Source of the DNA: Simmondsia chinensis
Taxonomy: Eukaryota > Streptophyta > Magnoliopsida > Caryophyllales > Simmondsiaceae
NCBI GenBank assembly: GCA_018398585.1
Contig: JAGTTD010000021.1
Span: 1,014,501 to 1,078,500, forward strand
Length of the DNA: 64,000 nt
Direction: 5' to 3'
Under the pieces are notes generated by a model. It was not told the origin of the DNA, did no database searches, and saw nothing but the letters and a program-made list of their open reading frames with translations. Positions within the stretch are counted from its first letter, which is position 1; every line of letters starts with the position of its first letter. The position numbers and the translations under genes are program-made. This document shows, one piece after another, positions 31,721 to 42,400 of the stretch.

Positions 31721-32376
31721 TATTGGAAAATTATGTATTTTATTGATTTAAAAATTATCTATTGTTATCTATTTTATAAAATAAATAGTAAAAATTAAAT
31801 TAATATTCAGAAATTAAATTGTCATTTATATCGTTCAAAAGCCTGATTATATCACTAATTTAATTCTTCAGTTTCCTAACGTTGGCCACTAAATGGTGTG
31901 CATTCAATGTGAATTTTTTTACAGGCTCACTGTACGTTTACATGAAGGAAAAAAAAAATAAATTAAATTTATAGTATTTATATCTATAAAAGCATGAGTC
32001 TTGCTGAGAAGAAGTATATACGGAAAAAAAAAAAAAAAAAAAGAAAACATCATTTCTTCATCCTCTACTTCTCTTTCAAAATTGTGAGCTTGGTAATTAT
32101 AGTTCGGGGATCTTTGATCGCTGCACTGATAGAGATCCAACGGGTTGTTGAATCCTAGGAAAAGAGCGTATACAAATACAATATTCGTGCATAAGGGGCG
32201 TTTCCTTTCTAAGGAGAGTGTTCTCACATGCCTCAACCCAACACAGGCGTTTCTTAACCCTTTCTGATTTATATTGTCTTTAGATTGCTATTGTTATTTA
32301 TGTTTCATTGAGCAACTCTACTTTATTATAATTATTGTTGAATTTTTGGAGCATTATATATTATATATTTCTAACA
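31721..32376 (+). repeat. 3' LTR of copia element 1
   Basis: Begins tattggaaaattatg (the first TG has become TA) and ends tttctaaca. Preceded by a short purine tract tgtgggggat. Nearly identical to the 5' LTR. Confidence 0.9.
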
Positions 32377-32382
32377 CATGTA

Positions 32383-32825
32383 GGGGTGTAAATATGCCGA
32401 GCAGATTTGCAAGCCATTGTGAGCTAGCTCATCAAAAAGCTCGAAAGACTCGGCTCGGCTTGGCGGCTCGTTCAGTTTATCGAGCCGAGCCCAAGCTTAA
32501 GCTTAGTGAAGCTCGAGTTCGTAAGCTCGCGAGTCTAAACGAGCCCAAACGAGCTTTTCTTAATATAATATTTTTCATTAAATATGACCCATGAAGCCAA
32601 ATTTGAGTCTAAATGAGCCGAGCTCGAGCCTAAACGAGCCCAAACGAGCCTAAATTGAGCTTAAATGAGCCGAAATATTGCAAGCTTATTTCAAGCTTGC
32701 CGAGCTTAGATCGAGTCGAGCCGAGCCCAGCCCAGCCCGTACTTTTGACGAGCCGAGCTCTGCGAGCTTCAGTGCCCGAGCCGAGCTTAATGCAAACTAG
32801 TCGAGCCTCGAGCCTGGGCAAAAGA
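32383..32825. repeat. AGCTCG-rich dispersed repeat, copy 3
   Basis: Begins taggggtgtaaatatgccga directly after the copia target site. Packed with gagccgagc, aagctcga and aacgagcc words. The taggggtgtaaa end suggests a hAT-like non-autonomous element. Confidence 0.55.
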
Positions 32826-33461
32826 ATTTTACCTAATTAATTACCTTATTAGATGGCACTTGCCACTTGGTGCGCAGTCTATGCCATACTGAATAATAAC
32901 CTAATTAATTAAATTAAATAATTCTGGATTTGGTTAATTATTAATTACTGTTAATTCGTTATTTACAGTTGTGAACTTGTAAGTGAATTAAAAGTGACTC
33001 AAATTAAAGCGTTTATATAAACCGGTGTTTTGCCAACACTGACATTTAAGTTTTTTTAAATAATTTTCTTCATTCATTCTCCTTCATTCTTAAGAAAATT
33101 AAGGGGATTTTCTGGTTATTATTTTCTAAAAATTCCAACACACTTATTGTATCCTGAGGGTATACTTGCTTAATTTCAGAACAATTTGTATAGAGAGCAA
33201 ATAATACCTTAAAGATACTGTTTAAACATACCTTAGGCCGTAAGAGCTTCCCGAAATCATAATCTGCCATATCCAATTCTTAACAAATGGTACCATTGGC
33301 CACTGCTTCTCACCTAGGTCTAAAGGAAGCAATACGACTTCGTTGTTGAACAACGATTCTTCTCTTCACCGATCTCTTTGGCGTAATATATTTTCCGTCT
33401 CAAATATTTCTTTGTATAACTTTATTGCAATAATCACAAATATAAAAAAAAAATGTTTTAT
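32826..33461. other. Unassigned sequence
   Basis: No gene or complete transposon recognised. Short frames lack family features. Confidence 0.35.
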
Positions 33462-33554
33462 TCTGCTAACAGTGGCGGATCCACGTTAGGCTGAAGCCCC
33501 CCCTGAATTTTAAAATATATACTACTAGGCATATATATAAATTATAAAGTAACA

Positions 33555-33622
33555 GGTTGGTTTAGTGGCTTTGTTCCCTCTAAGTAATTGAGGGAGCCTC
33601 GGTTCGAATCCTAGGGCTCTCA
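33555..33622 (+). other. tRNA-like pol III promoter segment inside the hAT element
   Basis: Box-A-like ttggtttagtggc and an exact box B ggttcgaatcc lie 35 bp apart, followed by a long T run from about 33634. The segment resembles a decayed tRNA or SINE head. It does not fold as a full tRNA by eye. Confidence 0.5.
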
Positions 33623-34118
33623 TCTTCCTTTCCTTTTTTTTTTTACTTTTATCTTTTTTTTTTATTAAAAACAAAATTAATTTTAATATAACAAAATATC
33701 CCACCTTCCCCCCACACCCCACCCTACTGAACGAAAAACCCCCAAAACCCACCCCCAGCCCACGCCGCCCCTGCCACCCCCCCGCCACCTGGCCACCGGT
33801 TCACCAACGCCTCCGCTCCGCTACTAGTAAGATCCTCCTCTCGCACCCACCACCAGGCATCAGCCATATTCAATGTAAGTTTTGTTCATTTTTTGTCCTA
33901 TTTAATAATAATATACAAAACTTTTAGGTTTTTCATCTCATGTATCTCTAATTAAAATTCTAATTTTATAAATTTTAGTAAGAGAGAGATATCAAATCTT
34001 TTTTTAATTGGAGAATAATTACTTGTAGTTCAAATCCTTTATCGAGTTTGGAATTATATGGTCTTTGTTGCTTTGCTTGATATTTGTTATTAGTATATAA
34101 ATTGGTTGACAATTATTC

Positions 34119-34703
34119 TTGTTTATAACAGAGTTAACAATGTTCAAGTACTTTAAAAGAAAATCGCCTTTGCAAGGAGATGATAATCCTTGTCCTACTA
34201 GTACTAAACAAAGTCAACAAGAAATCAATCTAGAGGACATTTCTGCAGATCCAGAAAATCGAATTCGAATTGTCGACTATCATCCTAATATTCGTGATCA
34301 AGTTCATAGAGCATATTTGCAAAGGGGTCCTTGCCAACCTCGAAACCACAACTTTCCGTTAACAAAATATGGACAACAACAAAGGCTATTCAATCGGGAT
34401 TGGTTTGATGAGTTTCCTTGGTTAGAATATAGTATATCGAAGGATGCTGCTTATTGCTTGTGTTGTTATCTGTTTAAGAATGATATTGGAGGTCAAGGGG
34501 GTGGTGATCATTTTGTTAATGAAGGATTTTCAAATTGGAAGAAAAGAGAGAAACTCTTTATTCATGTAGGAGGTGCAAATAGTTCTCACAATAAAGCTTG
34601 GGAAAAATGTGAAGATTTAATGAATCAAAAGCGACACATTGAGACTAGCATTCATAAGCAAACAAATGAAGCTCGAGAAAATTATAAAAAATATCGATTG
34701 TAA
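34119..34703 (+). pseudogene. hAT transposase N-terminal fragment (TTF-type zinc finger)
   Basis: The frame encodes FKYFKRKSPLQ at the start, then GPCQPRNHNFPLTKYGQQQR, FNRDWFDEFPWLEYS and AYCLCCYLFKND, then FVNEGFSNWKKREKLFIHVG and SHNKAWEKCEDLM. This is the TTF-type zinc-finger region of plant hAT transposases annotated as zinc finger MYM-type protein 1-like, with Cys pair CLCC. The ATG at 34140 (MFKYFKRK) is the natural start. It stops at 194 residues and lacks the DUF4371, RNase H-like and hAT C-terminal domains. It is a transposon relic, not a host gene. Confidence 0.85.
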
Positions 34704-34790
34704 ATTTTTTAATAAATTTTATTATGTAATTTATTATTTTTTATTCAAGCCTCCCTACACCAAAATCATGGATCCGCCGATGTCTGCTAA

Positions 34791-35077
34791 TAAGAAACCG
34801 ACTTCTCTTCAGTAGAAGGGGAAAAAACTTTCCCTACGTCGTGAGCTCACCGTGGGTACTTCATTTTAAACTCAGCTTGACCGAGCTATAAACCTAGTGC
34901 AAGTTCATATAACGGAACAATTATTTTTACTTGAAAGACCGAAAATTTAACAAAAAATAATATTTTAGTTGAAAATACTTTTGTTAAGAAAGACTCAAAC
35001 GAAGCATTAGAATCGCTATTTAGACTGAAACCAATATGGTCCTAGACTAAATAACCTCATATTTTTAATATCTTTAA
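34791..35077. other. Unassigned sequence
   Basis: No recognisable gene or repeat end. Confidence 0.35.
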
Positions 35078-35462
35078 GGGTTATTATGGCAAAGGTTCCT
35101 GCATTTTATTCATTGCATTAATTTAGTCTTTATACTTTTAATTGTGTTAATTTAGTCCCTATACAATCCAAAATGTGTTAATTTGGTCTTTAGAGAAGAA
35201 ATTATGTTATAATTTTAATGAAATTTCTAATTGTTCGACCATAAATTGAGTTAAATTGAGTAAATAGATGAATTTGTAATAAGTTATTTGCATCTAACAT
35301 AATTTTACTGTTCAAAATTACGTCATTAACATAACTTAAATTTGACCAAAAGACTAATTGGCACATTTTGAATTTTTTAGGGATTAAATTGATACAATTA
35401 AAAGTAAAAGGACCAAATTAACACAATGGGTAAAATATATGGATCTTTAACATAAATAACCC
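35078..35462. mobile_element. MITE 'aatttagtcc' family copy
   Basis: Left gggttattatggcaaagg, right ctttaacataaataacc. Internal caatttagtcc/gactaattggcac words are inverted. Similar words atttttaatat flank both sides, a possible target duplication with mismatches. Confidence 0.75.
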
Positions 35463-35831
35463 TATTTTTAATATTTTGAGTAATCGATGCAGATCGACTT
35501 TCTAAATATTGATAAGCTAATTCTATTTAGATATCTTCCTATTTCATATTTTGATACTTTTATTATCTTTTTAATTAGTATGAATGTGTGGTTTGTTTGG
35601 ATCCCTTCGACTCAAGTCTCATTTTTACGAGGTACCTGATTTGTATGAGTGTGTAATGTGAGTTTATCTGCCTTTCCCTTTTGACATTATATAAATGAGT
35701 GTTATCCCGAGCGATGTATGGAGATGTTTGCATTTTTTAATTTTCTGTATTATTATATTGGAATTGAATTAAGTCTTCCTTCTCTTCCTTTTTATTTTGT
35801 CAATCGTATTTACTTTATATTTTATATTAGA
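35463..35831. other. AT-rich spacer
   Basis: No gene or transposon end recognised. Confidence 0.35.
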
Positions 35832-36285
35832 CCCATTATCCAAACTAGCATAAAAATAAAAAATATTTCCTAAACTAGCTTTTTTAAAAAATATTTTCCC
35901 AAATGGCATCCATGTCATCATTTGACTTTTTTATTTTTTAGTTTTACTTTTTTTTACTTTCTTATTTTATTTTTAATATATATATAATTTTTTTAATTTA
36001 TAATACTTTCTTAATCACAACAAATAAATTAAATTAAATTTTATTTATTAAATATTTAGATTAAATTTGTGTATAAATAATTTTATTTAAAATTTAATAA
36101 ATAATTAAGTTTAATTTATTTATTATAATATATAAAATATTATAAATTTAAAAAATATAAATGTAGTAAAAAAATAAAAAATAAAAAATGATGACATGGA
36201 TGCAATTTGGGAAAATATTAAAAAAAAAAAAAGCTAGTTTAGGAAATATTTTTTATTTTTGTGCTATTTTAAGAAATGACTCTTT
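35832..36285. mobile_element. Foldback MITE with about 90-bp inverted repeats
   Basis: The left arm (ctagcataaaaataaaaaat, ttcctaaactagc, ggcatccatgtcatca) is mirrored by the right arm (tgatgacatggatgca, gctagtttaggaaat, tttttgtgctatttta). The centre is pure AT. No target duplication is obvious. Confidence 0.7.
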
Positions 36286-37140
36286 ATATTATACTATAAC
36301 TATGTAAAACTTAAATTATATGCATAAAAATTAGTGTATAAAATAACAATTCACGTAGATCTTGAACTTCATAATTTTCACATGTTAAGACTAAGAATAT
36401 ACCTTAACGAATAGTAATCTGTGATTTATCGTTGAGTATGGACATAAAAAAAAAAAAAATCTGATTTCTCGCTTTGAATCACTTTTTTCAATGTACGATA
36501 TAAGATGTAGTATTGTACTTTTAATTATCTTTCATATTCATGTGTTTATATGTTGTGGTAGAGAGAGGACAAAACTATTATTTATAGAGGAGTAAGAGGT
36601 GTCTTCCATCAAAACACCAATAGTTGTGTCCTTTCGTTAATATGCACGTATTTTTATTAATAGATATGTCCCTTCACTAAAAGACGTCTCCCTTTGCAAA
36701 GAAAATATCAAAGGGACACGTGCCTCTTTATTAAAAGACATATTCTTTCATCAAGACATATATCTTTTTCTTGGCGGAGTTTTAAAAATGCACGATTTAG
36801 GATTTGAGGGCTTTTGAAAAGGGGGAGATTTAGCAATAATATAATAGAAAGATTAGAAATTTTGACTGGATAATTAGAGAGAGAATCTAAAGCGAATAAT
36901 ATAGCAATATAAAAATAGCATCTAAAATTAGCCAAAGGAATCTAAGATTCAACAAATTTAGGCCCCTTATCTAATTTTTTTATGGCTCTAACAATCCGCA
37001 AAATCTCTCCAAAAAAAAAAAAAAAAAATTCTAAATATAACATGTTGTAAATATTGGATATTCTTCGAGTATAATTTTTATGGTCAAATTTGGATATTAT
37101 CGAATGTTCTAGAAAATTAGAGATTATGTAAAAGACCTAT
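36286..37140. other. Unassigned AT-rich sequence
   Basis: Repeated words such as gtgtcttccatcaaaac and gtgcctctttattaaaag suggest transposon debris. No gene. Confidence 0.35.
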
Positions 37141-37144
37141 TTGT

Positions 37145-37148
<4 letters not shown>

Positions 37149-37190
<42 letters not shown>
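37149..37190 (+). repeat. (TA)n microsatellite
   Basis: About 20 uninterrupted TA units. Confidence 0.95.
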
Positions 37191-37195
<5 letters not shown>

Positions 37196-37314
37196 CATAT
37201 GTATAATATATGTATAAGTATATTTACAGTCAATTTCTGCATGTATGACGCATAATTACTTGCGTGCCTAAATACCATGAGAAAGTGATGACTCATGATT
37301 TCGTCCCAAGCATG

Positions 37315-37496
37315 GTTTTTTTTTTTTTTATACATGGTAAGGACCGGGGGGGGGGGGGGGGGGGGGGGGGGGTGGGTAAACCCCACAAATTTCTCAATTA
37401 AGAGGACCACAAGCAAGGCAAGCCGGAATCGAACCCGAGACCTCCTGAATGGGTGCCGGCGATGCAAACTACTATGCCAACGCCCTAATGGGCTTT
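37315..37496 (-). mobile_element. tRNA-derived SINE with 12-bp target duplication
   Basis: Minus strand: box-A-like ttggcatagtagt, box B gggttcgattccgg, a C-run (plus strand G-run 37347-37371) and a poly(A) tail (plus-strand T run from 37316). Flanked by gtcccaagcatg (37303-37314) and gtctcaagcatg (37497-37508). Size 182 bp. Its tail is poly(A), unlike the (TTG)n tail of the 5S family. Confidence 0.8.
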
Positions 37497-37786
37497 GTCT
37501 CAAGCATGTATATATGTGTGTGTTCTGGTTAAAAAGAAAGTGTTATCAGTGAAGAAAAGAATTAAGGAAAAACGTGAGAGAGAACTGTGAATGAAATTGA
37601 GTGATATATTTGAGGGAACTAAAAACGTTATCTAATTCTTGAGTTCTGGCATAAAATACTTGTTATTTTTCTCTAATCGTATTTGAGTTTGTATTTTTAT
37701 TATCGGCCTTTTGAATATAATTTGTCCTTAGTTTTATAACATAACCAATTTGATAATCAATTTAGTATAACCTTATAAAAATTAGG

Positions 37787-38155
37787 ATTATTTATATCGT
37801 TAGTCCATATTTTAACTATTACGACAGTTTATTCTATAAATGTTAAACTGCATCAATTTAGTCATTAAATTGTTGAAATTATTTTAATGAAGTCTAATTC
37901 CTAAAACTAATGTTAATTTCTTATTGAAATTGTAATATTATTTAACACTGGCATTTTTTTTTCATGTAAAGAAATTAAATCTTACTTATTTTTTTACTAA
38001 TTTCTTGTTGAACTTGAAATATTAATTAGTTAAAAATTAACATTAGCTTTAAAATTAAATTTAATTAAAATAATTTCAATTACACAGCTACTAAATTGAC
38101 GTACTTGAAATGTAAGGACTAATCTCACGTAGATAAAATAGTGGAACTAGATAAT
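37787..38155. mobile_element. Diverged MITE 'aatttagtcc' family copy
   Basis: Starts aggattatttatatcg, with gcatcaatttagtc and, in the right half, ctactaaattgacg in inverted arrangement. Confidence 0.45.
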
Positions 38156-38239
38156 CCAAAAAATTATTAAATTAGAAAAAATATATTAAATTAATTATTT
38201 TCTATAAATTAATAAATTTTTTAGTCATTTTCATCAAAC

Positions 38240-38589
38240 TTCTTATATTTTTCTTATTAGGTTAATTTAATCATTATACTTTTAATCAGTTTAGACCCAG
38301 TACAATTGATATTGTATCAATTTAATCTTAGAGTAAATTTTTGTTAAGCCGTTAATAAAATTTTTAATAGTTTAACCATAGATTGTGTTAAATTGAGTCA
38401 ACTGGTAGATTGAGTTAATGAAATTTCATCTAACGCGATTGTACAATTGTTAATGACGTGACTTGAATTTGAGCAAATAATTAAATTAACGCAATATAAA
38501 TTATAGAGGATTAAACTAGAATAATTAAAAATACAAGTACTAAATTAATAAAATGAGAAAAGTACATGACATTTAGCATGATTAGCCCT
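38240..38589. mobile_element. MITE 'aatttagtcc' family copy
   Basis: Left aggttaatttaatcatt, right aagtacatgacatttagcat then gattagccct. Internal gtatcaatttaatc / gaggattaaactag words mirror. Confidence 0.55.
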
Positions 38590-38623
38590 AACTTTATAAT
38601 AGTATCTATCAAATAATTTTTTT

Positions 38624-39194
38624 TGTTATTTATGACAAAGATCTTATATTTTATCCATTGTGTCGATTTAGTCCTTGTATTTTTAATTGTGTCAATTTAG
38701 TCCTTATAGAAAAATTATGTTAAGTTTTTAAAGAAATTTTTAATGGTTCGACCACGAATTGGGTTGAGTAAACAAATAAATTTATAATAAGTTACTTGTG
38801 TCCAATATAATTTTAACGTTTAAAATTACATTATTAATATAACTTAAATTTGATCAAAGGAACCAAAGAGGGCACCAACACGCCGTCACCGGATACTATT
38901 AGAACTCCGAAGTTAAGTGTGCTTGGGTGAGAGTAATACTAGGATGGGTGACCTTCTGAGAAGTTCTCACCCTTAGGTTGGGAACACTGGGAAATAGCCT
39001 CTCTTCAGGATAACACCCTGAAGGGGGAAGGCTGCGTAAATCCGCCCCTCAGACCCTGCCTAGGCAAGAGCCTTTAAGGCACTGGATATGTTTCTTTAAA
39101 TTTGACCAAATAACTAATTTGACATATTTTGGATTGTTTAGAGATTAAATTGACACGATAAACAAAATACAAGAACATTTGACGTAAATAACCC
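38624..39194. mobile_element. MITE 'aatttagtcc' family copy split by SINE C8
   Basis: Left tgttatttatgacaaag, then gtgtcgatttagtcc. Right agattaaattgacac, then tgacgtaaataaccct. The 5S SINE at 38859-39095 splits it. Confidence 0.75.
38859..39095 (+). mobile_element. 5S-rRNA-headed SINE, copy C8, nested in a MITE
   Basis: Head gagggcaccaacacgccgtc, ggatactattagaactccga, agttaagtgtgcttgggtga, gagtaatactaggatgggtg and accttctgagaagttctc, then the shared tail (ttcaggataacaccctgaag, ggctgcgtaaatccgc, gaccctgcctaggcaagag, aggcactgg). Flanked by ttaaatttgatcaaa (38844-38858) and ttaaatttgaccaaa (39096-39110), 15 bp with one mismatch. Confidence 0.9.
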
Positions 39195-39250
39195 TAAGGC
39201 TTTTTTTTTGTCATGAATAGAATTACTAAACAAAGCCACAATTGTCTCTC

Positions 39251-39257
39251 TATAAAT
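39251..39257 (+). promoter_or_regulatory. Probable TATA box of the DRM1-like gene
   Basis: TATAAAT about 200 bp upstream of the ATG at 39455, followed by a C-rich leader. Inferred from position only. Confidence 0.45.
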
Positions 39258-39454
39258 TACCCTCCCCTCCCCTCAAACCAACGCTTAATCCCTAATTAAT
39301 TTTTTTTTTAAATCTAATAAATTACCCCATCAGTTTGGTTCCAAAAGCCCACCCTCTTCGTAAAAAAATATTAATTAATTTCAATTTTTATCTTCCGGTT
39401 TGAATTTTATATTCGACGAACCGAAACGCCAAAAAAAAAAAAAAAACGAAGAAG

Positions 39455-42400
39455 ATGGGTTTCTTACACAAGCTATGGGACGAAACGGTGGCCGGACCGG
39501 CCCCGGAAACCGGCCTGGGTAAACTACGAAAATACAATTCATTCTCAGCCGCAGGATCAGGTGGTGGTGGTGGTGGAGATCATGATCGGACGGTCCCTGT
39601 TTCACGAAGCATAACGATAGTACGTGAACCGGTGAGGACGGGCGCAGTGGATTGTGGGCCCTCCTCTCCTTCGTCCCCTGCTTCTTCCAGTGGGCCTCCC
39701 TCTCCTTTCTCTCGTAAGTTCCTTAGTCTGGGCATTGATTTCCCCAACTCTTTGTTTGGCAACCGAGTAAATAGGGGAGCAGAGGATAAGGGTAACGGGT
39801 ATGAATTCTTACCCTATTTGGCAAAATTTTTTAAGAGTAATGGAGGGCGATAAGGAATAAAAACTTACCCCCTGTTTGGTAATAGGGCAATGAGGGATAA
39901 AGGGGGGAAGGGTAAGGAGGGGTAATTTTTTACCCCTGTTTGACAAAGTTGTTCGAGAGGTAATAGGGGGTAATTTTTTACTCCCCTTTACCCCCATTAT
40001 TTCTCTTTATTCCCAATTTTTTTTAACCCCCAAATTAGGGGTAAAGGGGGGTAAGGATAAAAAAGGAACATACCCGGTGCCTCAAGGGCTCCCGCCTAGG
40101 CAGGGTCTGGGGAGGCGGATGTACACAGCCTTCCCCCTTCAGGGTGTTAACCTGAAGAGAGGCTGTTTCTCAGTGCCCCCAACCTGAGGGTGAGGACTTC
40201 CCAGGAGGTCACTTATCCTGGTACTACTCTCGCCCAAGCACGCTTAACTTCGGAGTTCTAATGGGATCCGGTGACAGCCTGTTGGTGCAAAAGAGGGTAA
40301 GGATAATTTTTAAAAAAAAATTTAACACTTTTATCCTTATTTTAACTATAACTCTCTTTACTCTTACCCCTTTACCCAATTGTCAAACAAGGGTACCTTA
40401 TTTACTTACCCCTTACCCCTCTTAATTTGACACATCCAAACAAGGGTAGAATATTATCTTACCTTCTCCCTTTTATCCCTTTTTACCCTTACCCTCTTTT
40501 ACCCCTTTTTACCCTCCTTTACCCTATTGTCAAACAAAGCATATCATTTACCCCTCTCCTTTTACCTCTATTTTTTTTAACCTCCAAATTAGGAATAGAG
40601 GGGAGTAAGTTACAACAACAACAACAAAAAAGTGCCTAAAGAGCTCTTACATAAGTAAGGTTTGGGAATGGTGGGATGTACGTAGCCCTACCTAGGGCGT
40701 TACCTTAAAAGGAGGCTAGGCTCCCAGCCTAAGAAGCATGAAGGCATGAAAGTATAAAAGCATAAAGCATAAAAGTACAAGAGCAAAAACATAGCACAAG
40801 GCAAACAAAACAAAAGCGTAAAGCAATGAAAGGCAAGTAATAAGAAAATAGGCAAATAAACAAATAAATAAATAGGCAAATAGAATAGGCAAATAAAGCA
40901 GCCCTAGCCATATCAAATAAGCCTGGGAACGCTAGTGTTAGCAAGCATATGCTTTTGTATTCTAAGTCGCTACATCGGCTACCCAATACTACCCAATGCT
41001 ACCCCTTTTCTGAGCTCTATCTAAAGTCATCTCCTCCCGTAGGTTTAGGTGGGTTAGGTCATGCCTGATCATCTCTAATCATCTCTTATTTGGCATTGCC
41101 TCTTCCTCTGCTTCTGAGCGTAGTATGGAGTTGTTCGCATCTCCTAACCAGAGCAATGGTCAATCTCCTCCTAACATGCCTAAACCACCTCGAATGTTGC
41201 TCCCTCAATTTATTCTCGATCGGGGCCATGTCCAATTTGCCTCTTATAACATCGTTCCTGATCATATCCTTCCTTGTGTGTTCACACATCCATCGCAGCA
41301 TCCCCATCTCCACCATCTTCATCTTTTGTGTATGATGTTGTTTCATTGGCCAACAATCCGCCCCATATGACAATAAAGGAATGTAAGGTAAGTTTTTAAA
41401 AATTTTGAGTAATTTTGCCCTTATTTTAACTATAACTCTCCTTACCCTTAACTGTTTACCTAATTGCTAAACAAAGGTAACATATTTACCCTTTTTACCT
41501 TCACTCCTCTTAATTTGGCATATGTAAGTTAGGGTAGAATTTTACATTACTCTCCCCTCCTTTAACCCTCTTTACCCCTTTACATAGTTGCTAATGCAGA
41601 TGTAGATATGAAATTAGAAAATGGGAAGGTTCAACGACTTTCTCTTTTTCTAAAATAATAAAAAAAAAGTAACTCAAATTCTCATAACCCGAGAATATGA
41701 GAAAACTATAGACAAATAGATTTATTACGAATATAATAAAAACAAGGGAAAAAAGTAACTCAAATTCTCACAACATGAGAATACGATAAAACTATAGACA
41801 AATATAATAGAAATCTATGAAATTAAATGCTAAATAAATCCCTAGCCAACTCCCTCTTTAAATAGAGGAGCTTTTCTAGTTAGACTCAAACTAATACAAA
41901 TTTTAAATTAAATCTCTATCTAAAGATCAGCAGTGGAGGTTAGCTATTTGTGACACCATCCTAAAATAAAACCTAAAAATTAAAAGATAAACAAAATTAA
42001 ATAAAAATCTACTAATCTAATCTAAGTCTCCTAATTAACATCAGCTTCTCAAGCTCGTTCCTTACTGCGCGTATCTAGCCAACTCGCCAAGCTAGCCATC
42101 TCGCCTATTCCCATCCATCAAGCTTCCCATCTTGCCAATGCCAACGCGCCTAGACCCATCTGCTCCGTAAGCCGCAAAAGCTAGACTGTGGCTGCATCAG
42201 TTGCCAAACAAGGCAATATAAATGACTTGACTTGTAAAATGCGATGTCATCATTTCAAGCCTAGTGGTGTTTAATGGCTCGTTTTTGGATCATATCGAGT
42301 TCTTGTTGGCAATAAAAATATATTGGACGATTGGGGGAATATGTTTTCTTTTAAAATAAATAAAAGAATATCATATAGCAGGAGCAAGTTTTCCGTTGAA

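Larger units (their letters stand above)
26595..32376 (+). mobile_element. Ty1/copia retrotransposon 1 (defective)
   Basis: Two LTRs (26595-27245 and 31721-32376) flank gag-pol in plus orientation, ordered gag, integrase, reverse transcriptase, RNase H. The flanks share catg (upstream 26591-26594, downstream 32377-32380). The coding region has several in-frame TGA stops, at least two frameshifts and a deletion between gag and integrase that removes the protease DSG active site. The LTRs differ at only a few percent of sites, so insertion is moderately recent. A 560-bp non-coding stretch precedes the 3' LTR. Confidence 0.93.
33470..34782 (+). mobile_element. hAT transposon with 8-bp target duplication, internally deleted
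   Basis: Exact 8-bp repeats tctgctaa flank it (33462-33469 and 34783-34790). Terminal repeats cagtggcggatccacg and catggatccgccgatg are inverted with two mismatches. It carries the N-terminal exon of a transposase (34119-34703) but not the catalytic or dimerisation region, so it cannot move by itself. Confidence 0.9.

Noticed and set aside
34119..34703. Stand-alone zinc-finger gene
   Set aside because: It lies inside a hAT element with terminal inverted repeats and an 8-bp duplication, and covers only the transposase N-terminus.
37117..37503. Minus-strand frame of 128 codons
   Set aside because: It runs through a TA microsatellite and a G/C homopolymer inside a SINE.
38859..39095. Cassandra TRIM solo LTRs as an explanation of the 5S segments
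   Set aside because: Copies have (TTG)n tails, 12-15-bp duplications and 5' truncations (C15), all LINE-type features. No copy has TG...CA termini, a primer site or a second LTR.
41086..41373. Host gene for a 95-residue minus-strand protein
   Set aside because: It is the C-terminal end of an RTE LINE reverse transcriptase, inside an obvious LINE fragment.
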